Source of the DNA: Clostridiales bacterium
GTDB taxonomy: Bacteria; Bacillota; Clostridia; Christensenellales; Aristaeellaceae
Length of the DNA stretch: 64,000 nt
Direction of reading: 5' to 3'
NCBI GenBank assembly: GCA_016930575.1
Contig: JAFGGL010000069.1
Coordinates: 1 to 64,000, forward strand
A program made the position numbers and the translations under genes. The notes beneath the pieces were generated by a model. The model was not told the origin of the DNA, ran no database searches, and worked only from the letters and a program-made list of their open reading frames with translations. Within the stretch, counting starts at the first letter, position 1; each line of letters starts with the position of its first letter. This document shows, piece by piece, positions 8,663 to 17,046 of this stretch.

Positions 8663-10809
8663 TTGGGGCGGAAGGAATGGATAAAGTGAGAAAGCGGATC
8701 GTTCTGGCAGCCTCCATCCTGATGCTGACGCTTTTCGCGTCCGCCGCGCAGGCGGACAGCCTGCCGTACCGTTCTTTCGGCTACACCACGGACGGATGGC
8801 CGTTTTACATCCAAAGCCCCTATGTGCCTGTGGGCATCGTCGGCCAGAATCTGTATATGGCAGACGAGACCGGCGCCGTTTCAAGCGTGAGCGGGCTGAG
8901 AAACCCTTCCGACCTGTTCGTCGGCGACGACGGGATGATCTACATTGCGGACACGGGCAACAACCGCGTGGTGAAAATGACGGCGGACGGCGTTTTCCTT
9001 GCGGAATACGGCGCCGGGGAGCTCAAGGCGCCGCAGGGCGTGTGCGTGACCGGCGACGGCACCGTGTATGTGGCGGATACGGGCAACAGCCGTCTGGCGG
9101 TCTTTGAAAAAACGGGCGAGCTGCGCGTTACGCTGGGCGTGCCCGACGATCCCCGGCTGGCCGAGATGATGTTTACGCCCGTGGATCTGTCGGTGGATGC
9201 GAGGGATTACCTGTATGTGCTCCTGAAGGGGAACAACGAGGGCCTGCTGATCATGACGCCGGCGGGGACGTTCCAGGGCTTCTTCGGCCGCAACGCCACG
9301 CAGATGACGATTGTGGACAAGATCAAGCGGATCATCTATACCAGCGAACAGATCGCAACCGACAAGAACGCCATCGCCGATTCCGTAACGGATCTCTATC
9401 TTGGCAAGGACGGTTTCGTGTATACCTGCACCAGCACGCTCAAGGAAGGGCAAATCAAGAAGTTCAACGTCAACGGCGTGGACCTGTTTGACAATCTGGA
9501 TACCCGGGTGGCTCTCAGGCGCCATTCGAGCATCCAATGCTCCATTACGACCCTGTTTGTGGACGGCGACGGCACGATCTTCGCCATCGACAGCGTCAAC
9601 GGCGCGGTGGTCCTGTACGATTCCAACGGCGATCCCCTGATGATGTTCGGGGAAAAGCTCTCGGGCAACGACAAACGCGTCGGCTATTTCAGCGACCCGG
9701 TCGCGGTCTCCACGATGGCGGACGGCACGCTGCTGGTGCTGGACAAGGCTTACAACGGCATCCACGTATTCAACCCGACCACGCTGACCGAAACGATACT
9801 CAAGGCGGTGGCGCTGTACAACGACGGACAGTATGTCGCCGCGGAAAACGAATGGAACAGCATCCTGAAAACCAACGCCAATTATTTCCTTGCCAACCTC
9901 GGCCTGGGCAGGATCGCCTATGTGCGCAGGGATTGGACGACGGCCATGGATCAAATGCGCAAGGCGTACAACCAGGAGTACTACTCCGATGCGCTGTGGA
10001 AATACCGAGCGGAAGTGGTACAGGAAAACGCGGGCGCGGTGATGCTGTGGCTTTTGGTTGCGGCGGCCGCGTACCTGATCCTTTACAAGGTATTCCATAT
10101 CCGTCTTTTCAGGCTGATCCGCAAGGGCCTTCATAAGCTGCACGGGGTCACGATCGCGCCCCTGTACCGGCGTGTGCCGTGGCTCGGACGAACGTCGGCG
10201 GAACTCCGGTATTCCCTGAAGGTCATGAAACATCCCATCGATACCTTATACATGGCGACACGCGGCGGGAGCGGAAGCATATCTTCGGCGTTGGTCCTGT
10301 TCGTACTGTTCATCCTGGTGATGATCGGCGAACGGGCGCTGACCAACTTCGTGTTCGATATGTACGGAATACGGGGGGTATCGCTGTCCTCCGTGCTGAT
10401 CACGTCCATCCTGCCGGTGGTGCTGTGGGTGGTCGGCAATTATCTGGTCGGAGCCATCACCAAGGGGCAGGGAACATTTCGCGGGATCGTCATCTCCACG
10501 GTGTACGCGCTGATGCCTCTGATCCTGCTCACGATCCCCCTTGCGCTGGTCAGCAACGTGCTGACCCAGGCGGAGGAAAGCATCTACTGGATCGGACGCG
10601 CCCTGCTGTATCTTTGGACCGGCATACTCCTGTTTATCCAGGTCAAGGAGATCCACGGCTACGAAATGGGGGAAACGGTACGCAATATCCTGTGGATTCT
10701 GTTCGTGGCGGCAATGACGGTCGTGGCCGTCGTCGTGGTCGGCGGGATCCTGTTCCAGGCGTACAACTTCCTAAACGAGTTTTTCAGGGAGCTGCTTGCC
10801 TATGCTTAA
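8659..10809 (+). CDS. Membrane protein with NHL propeller, TPR-like and Yip1-like domains
   Basis: A 716-residue protein of unknown function. ATG 8659 overlaps the preceding stop (ATGA); an ATG at 8677 is possible, but its GGAAGGA is too close. A signal peptide (ending SAAQA) is followed by NHL-type repeats at about residues 45-380, seen as IYIADTGNNRVVKM and VYVADTGNSRLAVF. A TPR-like helical stretch follows (about 390-450: ALYNDGQYVAAENEWNSIL). After one membrane span there is a loop and then a Yip1-like bundle of about five spans (about 520-716). The propeller would face outside. Its position between two permease pairs suggests an accessory envelope role in the transporter; no enzymatic residues are evident. 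Confidence 0.75.
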   Translation: MIGAEGMDKVRKRIVLAASILMLTLFASAAQADSLPYRSFGYTTDGWPFYIQSPYVPVGIVGQNLYMADETGAVSSVSGLRNPSDLFVGDDGMIYIADTGNNRVVKMTADGVFLAEYGAGELKAPQGVCVTGDGTVYVADTGNSRLAVFEKTGELRVTLGVPDDPRLAEMMFTPVDLSVDARDYLYVLLKGNNEGLLIMTPAGTFQGFFGRNATQMTIVDKIKRIIYTSEQIATDKNAIADSVTDLYLGKDGFVYTCTSTLKEGQIKKFNVNGVDLFDNLDTRVALRRHSSIQCSITTLFVDGDGTIFAIDSVNGAVVLYDSNGDPLMMFGEKLSGNDKRVGYFSDPVAVSTMADGTLLVLDKAYNGIHVFNPTTLTETILKAVALYNDGQYVAAENEWNSILKTNANYFLANLGLGRIAYVRRDWTTAMDQMRKAYNQEYYSDALWKYRAEVVQENAGAVMLWLLVAAAAYLILYKVFHIRLFRLIRKGLHKLHGVTIAPLYRRVPWLGRTSAELRYSLKVMKHPIDTLYMATRGGSGSISSALVLFVLFILVMIGERALTNFVFDMYGIRGVSLSSVLITSILPVVLWVVGNYLVGAITKGQGTFRGIVISTVYALMPLILLTIPLALVSNVLTQAEESIYWIGRALLYLWTGILLFIQVKEIHGYEMGETVRNILWILFVAAMTVVAVVVVGGILFQAYNFLNEFFRELLAYA

Positions 10810-13066
10810 GAAAGCGCTGATTACCCTGGCCGTGCTCGCCGTGTTGACAGGTGCCGTATTGCTCATCCGCCATGTGAATATGAACAGGGAAACGCAGACG
10901 GTGTTTGCCCCGGTGCAGGAGGATGAGATTGCAAACGACAGCTTGGTTAGACTCGACGGCAGCGGGTACAAACTTGTGCAGGAAAACGAACTCCTTGAAC
11001 TCTACGTCAGCTTCGACGACGGGAATATCCGGGTGGTCAACAAGGAGAACGGCTTTGTCTGGCGCTCCTGCCCCACGGAGGAGGAGATGGCGCTGGATAA
11101 AAGCAACGCCCTCTGGAAGAACAACCTCCAGTCAGCCGTCATGTGCGCTTACACCGTAAGCGAATCCAGCACCGATCTCAAGTACTTAAATCCCCTGGCA
11201 CAGGAGACGCTTGTGACGGTATTTGAAATGAAAACAGGCGTGCGCGTGTATTTTGAATTTCTGGAACCCGCGGTCACCTTTGCCTATGATATCGCACTTC
11301 AAGACGATCATCTGATCGTGGATATCCCGTCCTACCTGATCTCGGATCCCGGGGAGATATACAACGTCTCCTCGACGGGAAAAAGGACGCTGGATAAAAA
11401 GACTTCCTGCCTGATCGTGGACATGTACCTTTTCCCAAGCCTCGGCGCTACCCGAAGCGACATGGGCAATACGGGCTGCCTCCTTGTGCCGGACGGCAGC
11501 GGGGCGCTGATGGATTTCCAGTCTGACAAATACGTCAACAGCCAGTTCATCGGCCATGTGTACGGCGCGGACTGGGCGCTGTACAACGGCTACGACCAGC
11601 AGCTGCAGGCCGAGTTCAACAAACCGGCCATCCGTTACCCGGTATACGGCGTGGTGCGGGACGGCAATACAATGCTTGCCGTGATCGACAGGGGAGAAAC
11701 ACAGGCGGATATCGTCGCATCCAAGGCGTATGTGCAGACGGGCTTCAACTCGGTCAACTCCCGCTTCAACTACCGTATGAAATACAAGGTGGTCACCAAT
11801 TCTGCCACGGGTGACGGATACCTCCGCTATACGACGGAAGGTCTGGAGGACGTCCGAAGGCTCATGTACTATTTCGGTACAGGCGATTATGTGGATATGG
11901 CGCAGACCTACCGCGGCTACCTGATGGAAACCTACGACCTGCATCAAATCCAAGATGCCGAAGCGCTGCCGCTGCAATTGAATATCGTCGGAGGCGACGA
12001 GGAAAGCGGGCTGGTGGGCGCAAGCTTCATACCCATGACCACCTTCGAGCAGGCCAAGGAAATACTACAGTATTTCAAGGATAATGGTATTGAGAGCGTG
12101 GATGCGGTCTGCTTCGGCTGGGCCAAGCGGGGTGAATCGGTAGAATATCCCGACCGCTTCCCCGCGGCGGCCGGTCTTGGCGGCGACAGCGGACTGACAA
12201 GCCTGGCCGGCTTTGCCAATGAGCTTGGGATGGACCTCTACCTGGACGACGACAACATGACGCTGGACAGCCATAAAGGCGTCAGCGTGCGCAGGGACGC
12301 TGTCTACAACATCCAGAACAATCCGCTGTTTAACGGCTGGTTTGCCAACGCGGGCCGGATAGCGGCCACTTTTAATCAATCGCTTGAAACATACCGCGGC
12401 TATGGCATCTCCGGCATTCAGGAGTATATGGTGGGCTGGCTGCTGCTGACGGATTATTCCCGGATCTCTCCCACCACACGTGAACAGATGAAGCAGGCGC
12501 AGCGCGATCTGCTGATACAGATGAAGGAGGAATTCAGCAGCCTGCTGATCGATTCCAGCAATTCGTACGTGCTGATGGACGATATCACGCTGACCTCCCT
12601 GGCCGGCGGCTCCTACCTGACCATCCTGGATGAAAGCGTGCCGTTTTATACCATCGCGCTGCACGGGCTTGTGGATTACCTTTGCGGCGATTATATGCGT
12701 TTCTACGAGCCGTGGAAGCAAGTGCTGGATACGGTGGCTCTGGGCGGCAATATGAGCTTCTCGGTGAGCTGGGAGCCTACGGAGGATTTGAAATACTCCG
12801 ACTCGTCCTGGTATTACAGCACGGAGTTCAGCCTTTGGAAAGAAGACATCGTAGCGATGTATCAAAGGATGCGGGATTACTCGGAAAAAACCAGGGCAAG
12901 CTTTATCACCGGATATACCAAGCTGACGGCTGACGTTGTGCTGACCACATATGACAACGGCGCACGGGTGCTGGTGAACTATGCCGACGAAGCATACGAC
13001 TATCTGGGCATCATCGTGCCCGCACGGGACTTTGCGGTTGTTGAAGGAGGAGAAGACGGTGCGTAA
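10802..13066 (+). CDS. DUF5696 membrane-anchored protein, possible TIM-barrel glycosidase relative
   Basis: A 754-residue protein with one N-terminal membrane segment (ALITLAVLAVLTGAVLLI) and a large extracytoplasmic part. ATG 10802 overlaps the upstream stop by 8 bp and follows AGGGAG. Residues about 40-370 look beta-rich, with N-terminal strands such as LLELYVSFDDGNIRVVNKENG. Residues about 385-700 alternate strands and helices, with acidic clusters at strand ends (DLYLDDDNM, YVLMDDITLTS, LVDYLCGDYMRFYEP). That layout is reminiscent of clan-D glycosidases, but catalytic residues cannot be assigned. The family is DUF5696, found with sugar ABC genes in Firmicutes. A surface glycosidase or transport accessory role is inference. 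Confidence 0.7.
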   Translation: MLKKALITLAVLAVLTGAVLLIRHVNMNRETQTVFAPVQEDEIANDSLVRLDGSGYKLVQENELLELYVSFDDGNIRVVNKENGFVWRSCPTEEEMALDKSNALWKNNLQSAVMCAYTVSESSTDLKYLNPLAQETLVTVFEMKTGVRVYFEFLEPAVTFAYDIALQDDHLIVDIPSYLISDPGEIYNVSSTGKRTLDKKTSCLIVDMYLFPSLGATRSDMGNTGCLLVPDGSGALMDFQSDKYVNSQFIGHVYGADWALYNGYDQQLQAEFNKPAIRYPVYGVVRDGNTMLAVIDRGETQADIVASKAYVQTGFNSVNSRFNYRMKYKVVTNSATGDGYLRYTTEGLEDVRRLMYYFGTGDYVDMAQTYRGYLMETYDLHQIQDAEALPLQLNIVGGDEESGLVGASFIPMTTFEQAKEILQYFKDNGIESVDAVCFGWAKRGESVEYPDRFPAAAGLGGDSGLTSLAGFANELGMDLYLDDDNMTLDSHKGVSVRRDAVYNIQNNPLFNGWFANAGRIAATFNQSLETYRGYGISGIQEYMVGWLLLTDYSRISPTTREQMKQAQRDLLIQMKEEFSSLLIDSSNSYVLMDDITLTSLAGGSYLTILDESVPFYTIALHGLVDYLCGDYMRFYEPWKQVLDTVALGGNMSFSVSWEPTEDLKYSDSSWYYSTEFSLWKEDIVAMYQRMRDYSEKTRASFITGYTKLTADVVLTTYDNGARVLVNYADEAYDYLGIIVPARDFAVVEGGEDGA

Positions 13067-13943
13067 AAAACTTGGGTACGAAGGCAGACAGAAGCTTGTC
13101 GGAACCAGCTTCATCGCTCCGTGGGTGATCGGCTTCCTTGCGTTTACGGCGTTTCCGCTTTTCTACTGCCTGTATATGTCCTTAAATAAGGTCACGTTCA
13201 TGACCGACCACCTGCAGATGGAATGGCTGTGGTTTGAGAACTTCAGAAAGGCGCTGCTGGAAGACGCGGAGATTCCCAATAAACTGCTGCAGACCTTGGG
13301 CCAGTCCGCCATCATCATCCCCATCATCGTCGTGTTCGCGCTGATCATGGCGTTGATGCTTAACGCCAAGTTCCCGGGCCGGGGCTTGTTCCGCGCCATT
13401 TTCTTCCTTCCCGTGGTATTGACCAGCGGCAACCTGATCAGCATCCTGACCGACCAGGGGCAGGGAACCATCAGCTTCCTGCAAAGCGATACGGCGCAGG
13501 CGCTGATCGCGAACCTCAGCGGCACGTGGGGCACGGCGCTCAAAACGGTGCTGGCGAATTTCCTGGTCATCCTGTGGTATTCGGGCGTGCAGATGCTGCT
13601 GCTGATCGCCGGCATGCAGTCCATCAACCCAAGCACCTTTGAAGCCGCCAGGATCGACGGCGCCGGCAAATGGGAGATCCTGTGGACGATCACGCTCCCG
13701 GCGCTGATGCCGTTTATCTTCATCTCCATCATCTATACGATCGTGGATCAATTCACAACTTCCTACAATCCCGTGCTGGAGGTCATCACTTCGCACTCCA
13801 GAAGCATCAACACGGGGTACGGGTACGCCAGCGCCATCGCCTGGCTGTACTTCTCGCTCATGCTGATCATTCTGGGCGTGATCATACTGATCTTCCGGAA
13901 ATCCCTGGGAATCATCGGTTCGTCAAAAAGGAGGCCATCATGA
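13059..13943 (+). CDS. Sugar ABC transporter permease, MalF type (second pair)
   Basis: A 294-residue permease. The start is GTG 13059, 9 bp after AAGGAGG and overlapping the DUF5696 stop by 8 bp; the longer ATG frame from 12981 lies inside the upstream gene. The hydrophobic segments begin at FIAPWVIGFLAFTAFPLFYC, and the EAA loop is FEAARIDGAGKWEILWTITLP. This is the second complete permease pair in the same operon, so the locus probably encodes two importers or a two-substrate system. Confidence 0.92.
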   Translation: MRKKLGYEGRQKLVGTSFIAPWVIGFLAFTAFPLFYCLYMSLNKVTFMTDHLQMEWLWFENFRKALLEDAEIPNKLLQTLGQSAIIIPIIVVFALIMALMLNAKFPGRGLFRAIFFLPVVLTSGNLISILTDQGQGTISFLQSDTAQALIANLSGTWGTALKTVLANFLVILWYSGVQMLLLIAGMQSINPSTFEAARIDGAGKWEILWTITLPALMPFIFISIIYTIVDQFTTSYNPVLEVITSHSRSINTGYGYASAIAWLYFSLMLIILGVIILIFRKSLGIIGSSKRRPS

Positions 13944-14881
13944 GAAAACTGCCGTTTCCGCAATTGGCAGGGCCGTTCACGTTTATGCGGCGCAGGTTGG
14001 GATTCATGCGCAGGCTTCCGCTGTATATCCTGCTGACCGCCTTTGCGCTTTTGTACCTGGAACCCGTGCTGTACATGCTGAGCATGGCCTTTAAGTCAAC
14101 GACGGACATTACCAACGCGACCGCCAAATGGATTCCGCAGTCGCCCACCCTGAGCAATCTGAGCTATGCCATAGACACCATGGACGTGATGCCGACCTTT
14201 CTGGAAACCGAGAACTGGTGGGAAGGCATGATGCGCTCCAACCTGTTCGTGTCGATATTGACTACCTTCCCCGCGGCGCTGATCCAGATGTTCACCTGCG
14301 CGGTGGCGGGCTATGCCTTCGCGCGGCTGAAGTTCCCGCTGAAGCGGACGCTGTTCGTCTGCCTGATGGTATCCTATATCATTCCGCCGCAAACGGTGTT
14401 CATCCCCTTGATCTGGGTGTTCCGGGCTTTGGGCGTGATCAACAGCCCGCTGTGCTTTATCCTGCCGGCGCTGTTCGGCTGCGGGCTGAAGGGCAGCCTG
14501 TTCGTCATCATCTATATGCAGTTTTTCAAAAAGCTGCCGGAACAACTGGAAGAAGCGGCGTATATCGACGGCGCGAGCACCTACAAGGTGTTTTTCCAGG
14601 TCATGTATCCACTGGCCAAGCCGGCCCGCATCACGGTGTTCCTGTTTTCCATGGTCTGGCATTGGAACGAAACCTATCTCACAGGCTTGTTTTATTCCAA
14701 GATCGGGACGCTTGGAACCGCGCTGACCGCCATCAACGTGCCAAACGGCGTGTATTCCGTGGCGCTGATGGCGGTGAAAATCGCCGGCGCATTGATTTTC
14801 GTCGGGCCGCTTCTGATCATCTATCTCCTGACGCAGCGGCACTTCACCGAAAGCATCGAACGCACCGGCATCGTGGAATAG
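13940..14881 (+). CDS. Sugar ABC transporter permease, MalG type (second pair)
   Basis: A 313-residue permease starting at ATG 13940, which overlaps the previous stop (ATGA) and follows AAAGGAGG. It has six spans, an extracytoplasmic loop after the first span (residues about 55-95), and the EAA loop EEAAYIDGASTYKVFFQVMYP. It ends SIERTGIVE. Translational coupling to the gene at 13059 indicates a heterodimer with it. Confidence 0.92.
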   Translation: MRKLPFPQLAGPFTFMRRRLGFMRRLPLYILLTAFALLYLEPVLYMLSMAFKSTTDITNATAKWIPQSPTLSNLSYAIDTMDVMPTFLETENWWEGMMRSNLFVSILTTFPAALIQMFTCAVAGYAFARLKFPLKRTLFVCLMVSYIIPPQTVFIPLIWVFRALGVINSPLCFILPALFGCGLKGSLFVIIYMQFFKKLPEQLEEAAYIDGASTYKVFFQVMYPLAKPARITVFLFSMVWHWNETYLTGLFYSKIGTLGTALTAINVPNGVYSVALMAVKIAGALIFVGPLLIIYLLTQRHFTESIERTGIVE

Positions 14882-14904
14882 CTTGAATTCTGGAGGAAAA
14901 GAAT

Positions 14905-15846
14905 ATGGACATCATGGAAGCCAGAAAGGCATTTCAAAAGTCGCGGAAAATCTATGAAAGCGCGCTTCTGCGGTTTCACGGCGCGGACGGTTTCGACGTG
15001 TACAATTGCTCTATTCCTTTCCGGTGGCAGGGGAAGAATTATCTCTTCGGCCGCGTGGAAAAGCGCGAGGATTTCGCCAGCTCCGCGACGATGCTGTTTG
15101 AGCGGTTTGGTCAGGACGAGTATGCCGCGGTGCCCTCTGGCATGGCCTATCCCCTGGAGGATCCGTATGTGACGTTCGTCCGCGGGGAATTGATCCTGGG
15201 CGGAACGCACGTGCGCAAGAGTCGGGGCGAGCTGGAGGCGTTCTACGGTTATTTTTACCGCGGCAGCCGGCCCGACTGGATGACGCTTTTCACATCCGGC
15301 CCCGTCAATATGAAGGATATCCGGCTGGTAGAGCTGGCGGACGGCAAACTGGGCGTATTCACCAGGCCCAGGGGCCGCCATGTGGAGGAGGTTTACGGCT
15401 CGGAAGCCGTAATCGGCTTTACCGTGATCGACACGATCGATCAACTGGATGCGGAAACCATCGAAAAAGCCCCGATCATCCCCGAGCTGTTCGGCCGGGG
15501 CGAATGGGGCGGCTGTAACCAGTGCTGCCTGCTCAGGGACGGGTGTGTAGGCGTCGTCGGCCACCGTTCCTACTTCAGCAAAGACGGGCAGGGCGTCGAC
15601 CAGCAGGTTTACCTGAATATATCCTTTATCTTTGATCCGGATACCCACAGGGCCTCCGGGATGAAGATCATCGGGGACAAGCAATGCTATCCGGAAACCG
15701 AAGCGATGCGGGAAGACCTGCGGGACTGCGCCTTTACCAGCGGCATCGTTATGCGCTCGGACGGAAAGGCGGACCTGTACAGCGGGCTTGGAGACGTGGC
15801 CGAGGGGCGCATCACCATCGACAGTCCCTTCGGGGATCTACTGTGA
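14905..15846 (+). CDS. DUF1861 (GT108-like) mannoside phosphorylase/mannosyltransferase candidate
   Basis: A 313-residue soluble protein without a signal peptide, starting at ATG 14905 after GGAGGAAAAG. It belongs to the DUF1861 (MTP-1-like) group. Leishmania members of this group are dual-activity beta-1,2-mannosyltransferase/phosphorylases classed as GT108, with a GH130-like propeller. Matching features are FGRVEKREDFASS, LEDPYVTFVRGELILGGTH, FTRPRGRHVEEVYG and the closing CAFTSGIVMRSDGKADLYSG. Together with the GH130-like gene at the window start it suggests phosphorolysis of imported beta-mannosides. The 3' end overlaps the convergent lacI-type gene by 9 bp. Confidence 0.72.
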   Translation: MDIMEARKAFQKSRKIYESALLRFHGADGFDVYNCSIPFRWQGKNYLFGRVEKREDFASSATMLFERFGQDEYAAVPSGMAYPLEDPYVTFVRGELILGGTHVRKSRGELEAFYGYFYRGSRPDWMTLFTSGPVNMKDIRLVELADGKLGVFTRPRGRHVEEVYGSEAVIGFTVIDTIDQLDAETIEKAPIIPELFGRGEWGGCNQCCLLRDGCVGVVGHRSYFSKDGQGVDQQVYLNISFIFDPDTHRASGMKIIGDKQCYPETEAMREDLRDCAFTSGIVMRSDGKADLYSGLGDVAEGRITIDSPFGDLL

Positions 15847-16875
15847 CGCCTCCGGCTCTTTGGCGGGACCGTCGCCGACTGAATCCCGCTCGTTGAGTTC
15901 TGCGGGCAGATAGATGCGGGTGAGGATATCGTTGCAGCCTTCCCGTATGTCGCATAAGGTTTCTATTCCCCTTCGGGCGAAGGCTCTCACGTCGATGCTG
16001 ACTGAGGTCAGCTTGGGCTGGTTGGTCTGCGCCAGGGTCGTGTCGTCAAAGCTGATCACCGATACGTCCTCTGGGCACCGTATTCCCTTGGCGGTCATGG
16101 TGCCGATCAGATAATGGGCGGCCATATCGCAATGGCAGACGAACGCCGTGGGCATTTGCGCGGGAAGATCGATCATGGGCTTGTACATGCCGCTTTGCGT
16201 ATCGTTGTTGACCAGCGTCCACGCTTCCTCGTAGGGGAGCCCGTTCATCAGCAGTGCCCGGCGGTATCCGTAGAACCTATCGGTGATGCTTTCCGTGGAG
16301 CCGATGGGCCCGACGAACCCGATATGCCTGTGCCCGCGCCGGATCAGGTATTCCGTGACCCGGTATCCCCAGTAGTAGTTATCCGTCAGTATGGCGTACT
16401 GCCCGGGAATCTCGCTTTCAAAATCCATCAGCACCGTGGGCATATGCAGCCCCGCCAGCAGGCGAAGGTAGCGCTCCGACATTTCTCCGGCTATCGCGAT
16501 TCCCTGGAACAGTTCCGTTTGAAGCTGGGGCGGCAGGGAACCCTTCTGTTCGTCGGAGTTGTTGACGATCATCAGGGTCGCGTGATGGCCGTCCTGTATG
16601 CAGAATTTGTTGAAGTAATAATAGATCTCACTGTAGAAAGCGTCCGTCTCCAGAAAGAAATGCTTGGAAACGATAAACGCGAATTTGCAGGTATTTTCGG
16701 CGATGACGCGTTCATATCCCATTTCCTGGGCAAGCGCGAATACCTTCCGGCGCAGTTCTTTGCTTACGCCTTTCTGGTTGTTGAGCGCCTTGGAAACGGA
16801 CACTTTTGTGATATTCAATTTGCTTGCGATATCCTGCATGGTTACTTTACCGGATTTCACCCGACCAGAGGGCAT
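15838..16875 (-). CDS. LacI-family transcriptional regulator (mannoside locus)
   Basis: A 345-residue repressor. ATG 16875 is preferred because GGAG precedes it by about 8 bp; an in-frame ATG at 16914 would place the palindrome at 16890-16909 inside the coding sequence. The N-terminal helix-turn-helix reads TMQDIASKLNITKVSVSKAL, followed by a hinge helix and a periplasmic-binding-like sensor with LIRRGHRHIGFVGP and VISFDDTTLAQ. It most likely controls the operon ending at 15846, which it converges on. The palindrome at 903-920 is a candidate target. Its own promoter is at 16926-16954. Confidence 0.9.
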   Translation of the reverse strand: MPSGRVKSGKVTMQDIASKLNITKVSVSKALNNQKGVSKELRRKVFALAQEMGYERVIAENTCKFAFIVSKHFFLETDAFYSEIYYYFNKFCIQDGHHATLMIVNNSDEQKGSLPPQLQTELFQGIAIAGEMSERYLRLLAGLHMPTVLMDFESEIPGQYAILTDNYYWGYRVTEYLIRRGHRHIGFVGPIGSTESITDRFYGYRRALLMNGLPYEEAWTLVNNDTQSGMYKPMIDLPAQMPTAFVCHCDMAAHYLIGTMTAKGIRCPEDVSVISFDDTTLAQTNQPKLTSVSIDVRAFARRGIETLCDIREGCNDILTRIYLPAELNERDSVGDGPAKEPEASQ

Positions 16876-16889
16876 AATAACTCCATTCC

Positions 16890-16909
16890 GCATACGGTTT
16901 GCCGTATGC
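16890..16909. promoter_or_regulatory. Palindrome in the 5' leader of the first lacI-type gene
   Basis: GCATACGG-TTTG-CCGTATGC is a perfect inverted repeat with 8-bp arms, 15 bp upstream of the chosen start and downstream of the promoter. It could be an autoregulatory operator or an RNA hairpin near the ribosome site. Confidence 0.5.
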
Positions 16910-16925
16910 TGCAAGTAATATTGTA

Positions 16926-16954
16926 ATTTTATGTTAGTTAGCCGATTTTGTCAA
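16926..16954 (-). promoter_or_regulatory. Promoter of the first lacI-type gene
   Basis: On the minus strand TTGACA (16949-16954) and TAAAAT (16926-16931) are 17 bp apart. The spacer contains GGCTAACTAAC; related GTTA/TAAC boxes occur at 16963-16969 and 16987-16993 and also near the promoter at 883. Confidence 0.75.
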
Positions 16955-17046
16955 ATCATAATAACTAAATACACAAAAGTATATTTAAGTTAGCAATGTT
17001 GGTATACACGATAAAGCATGATCAAACGCCCGGCGGTGATCGTGAT

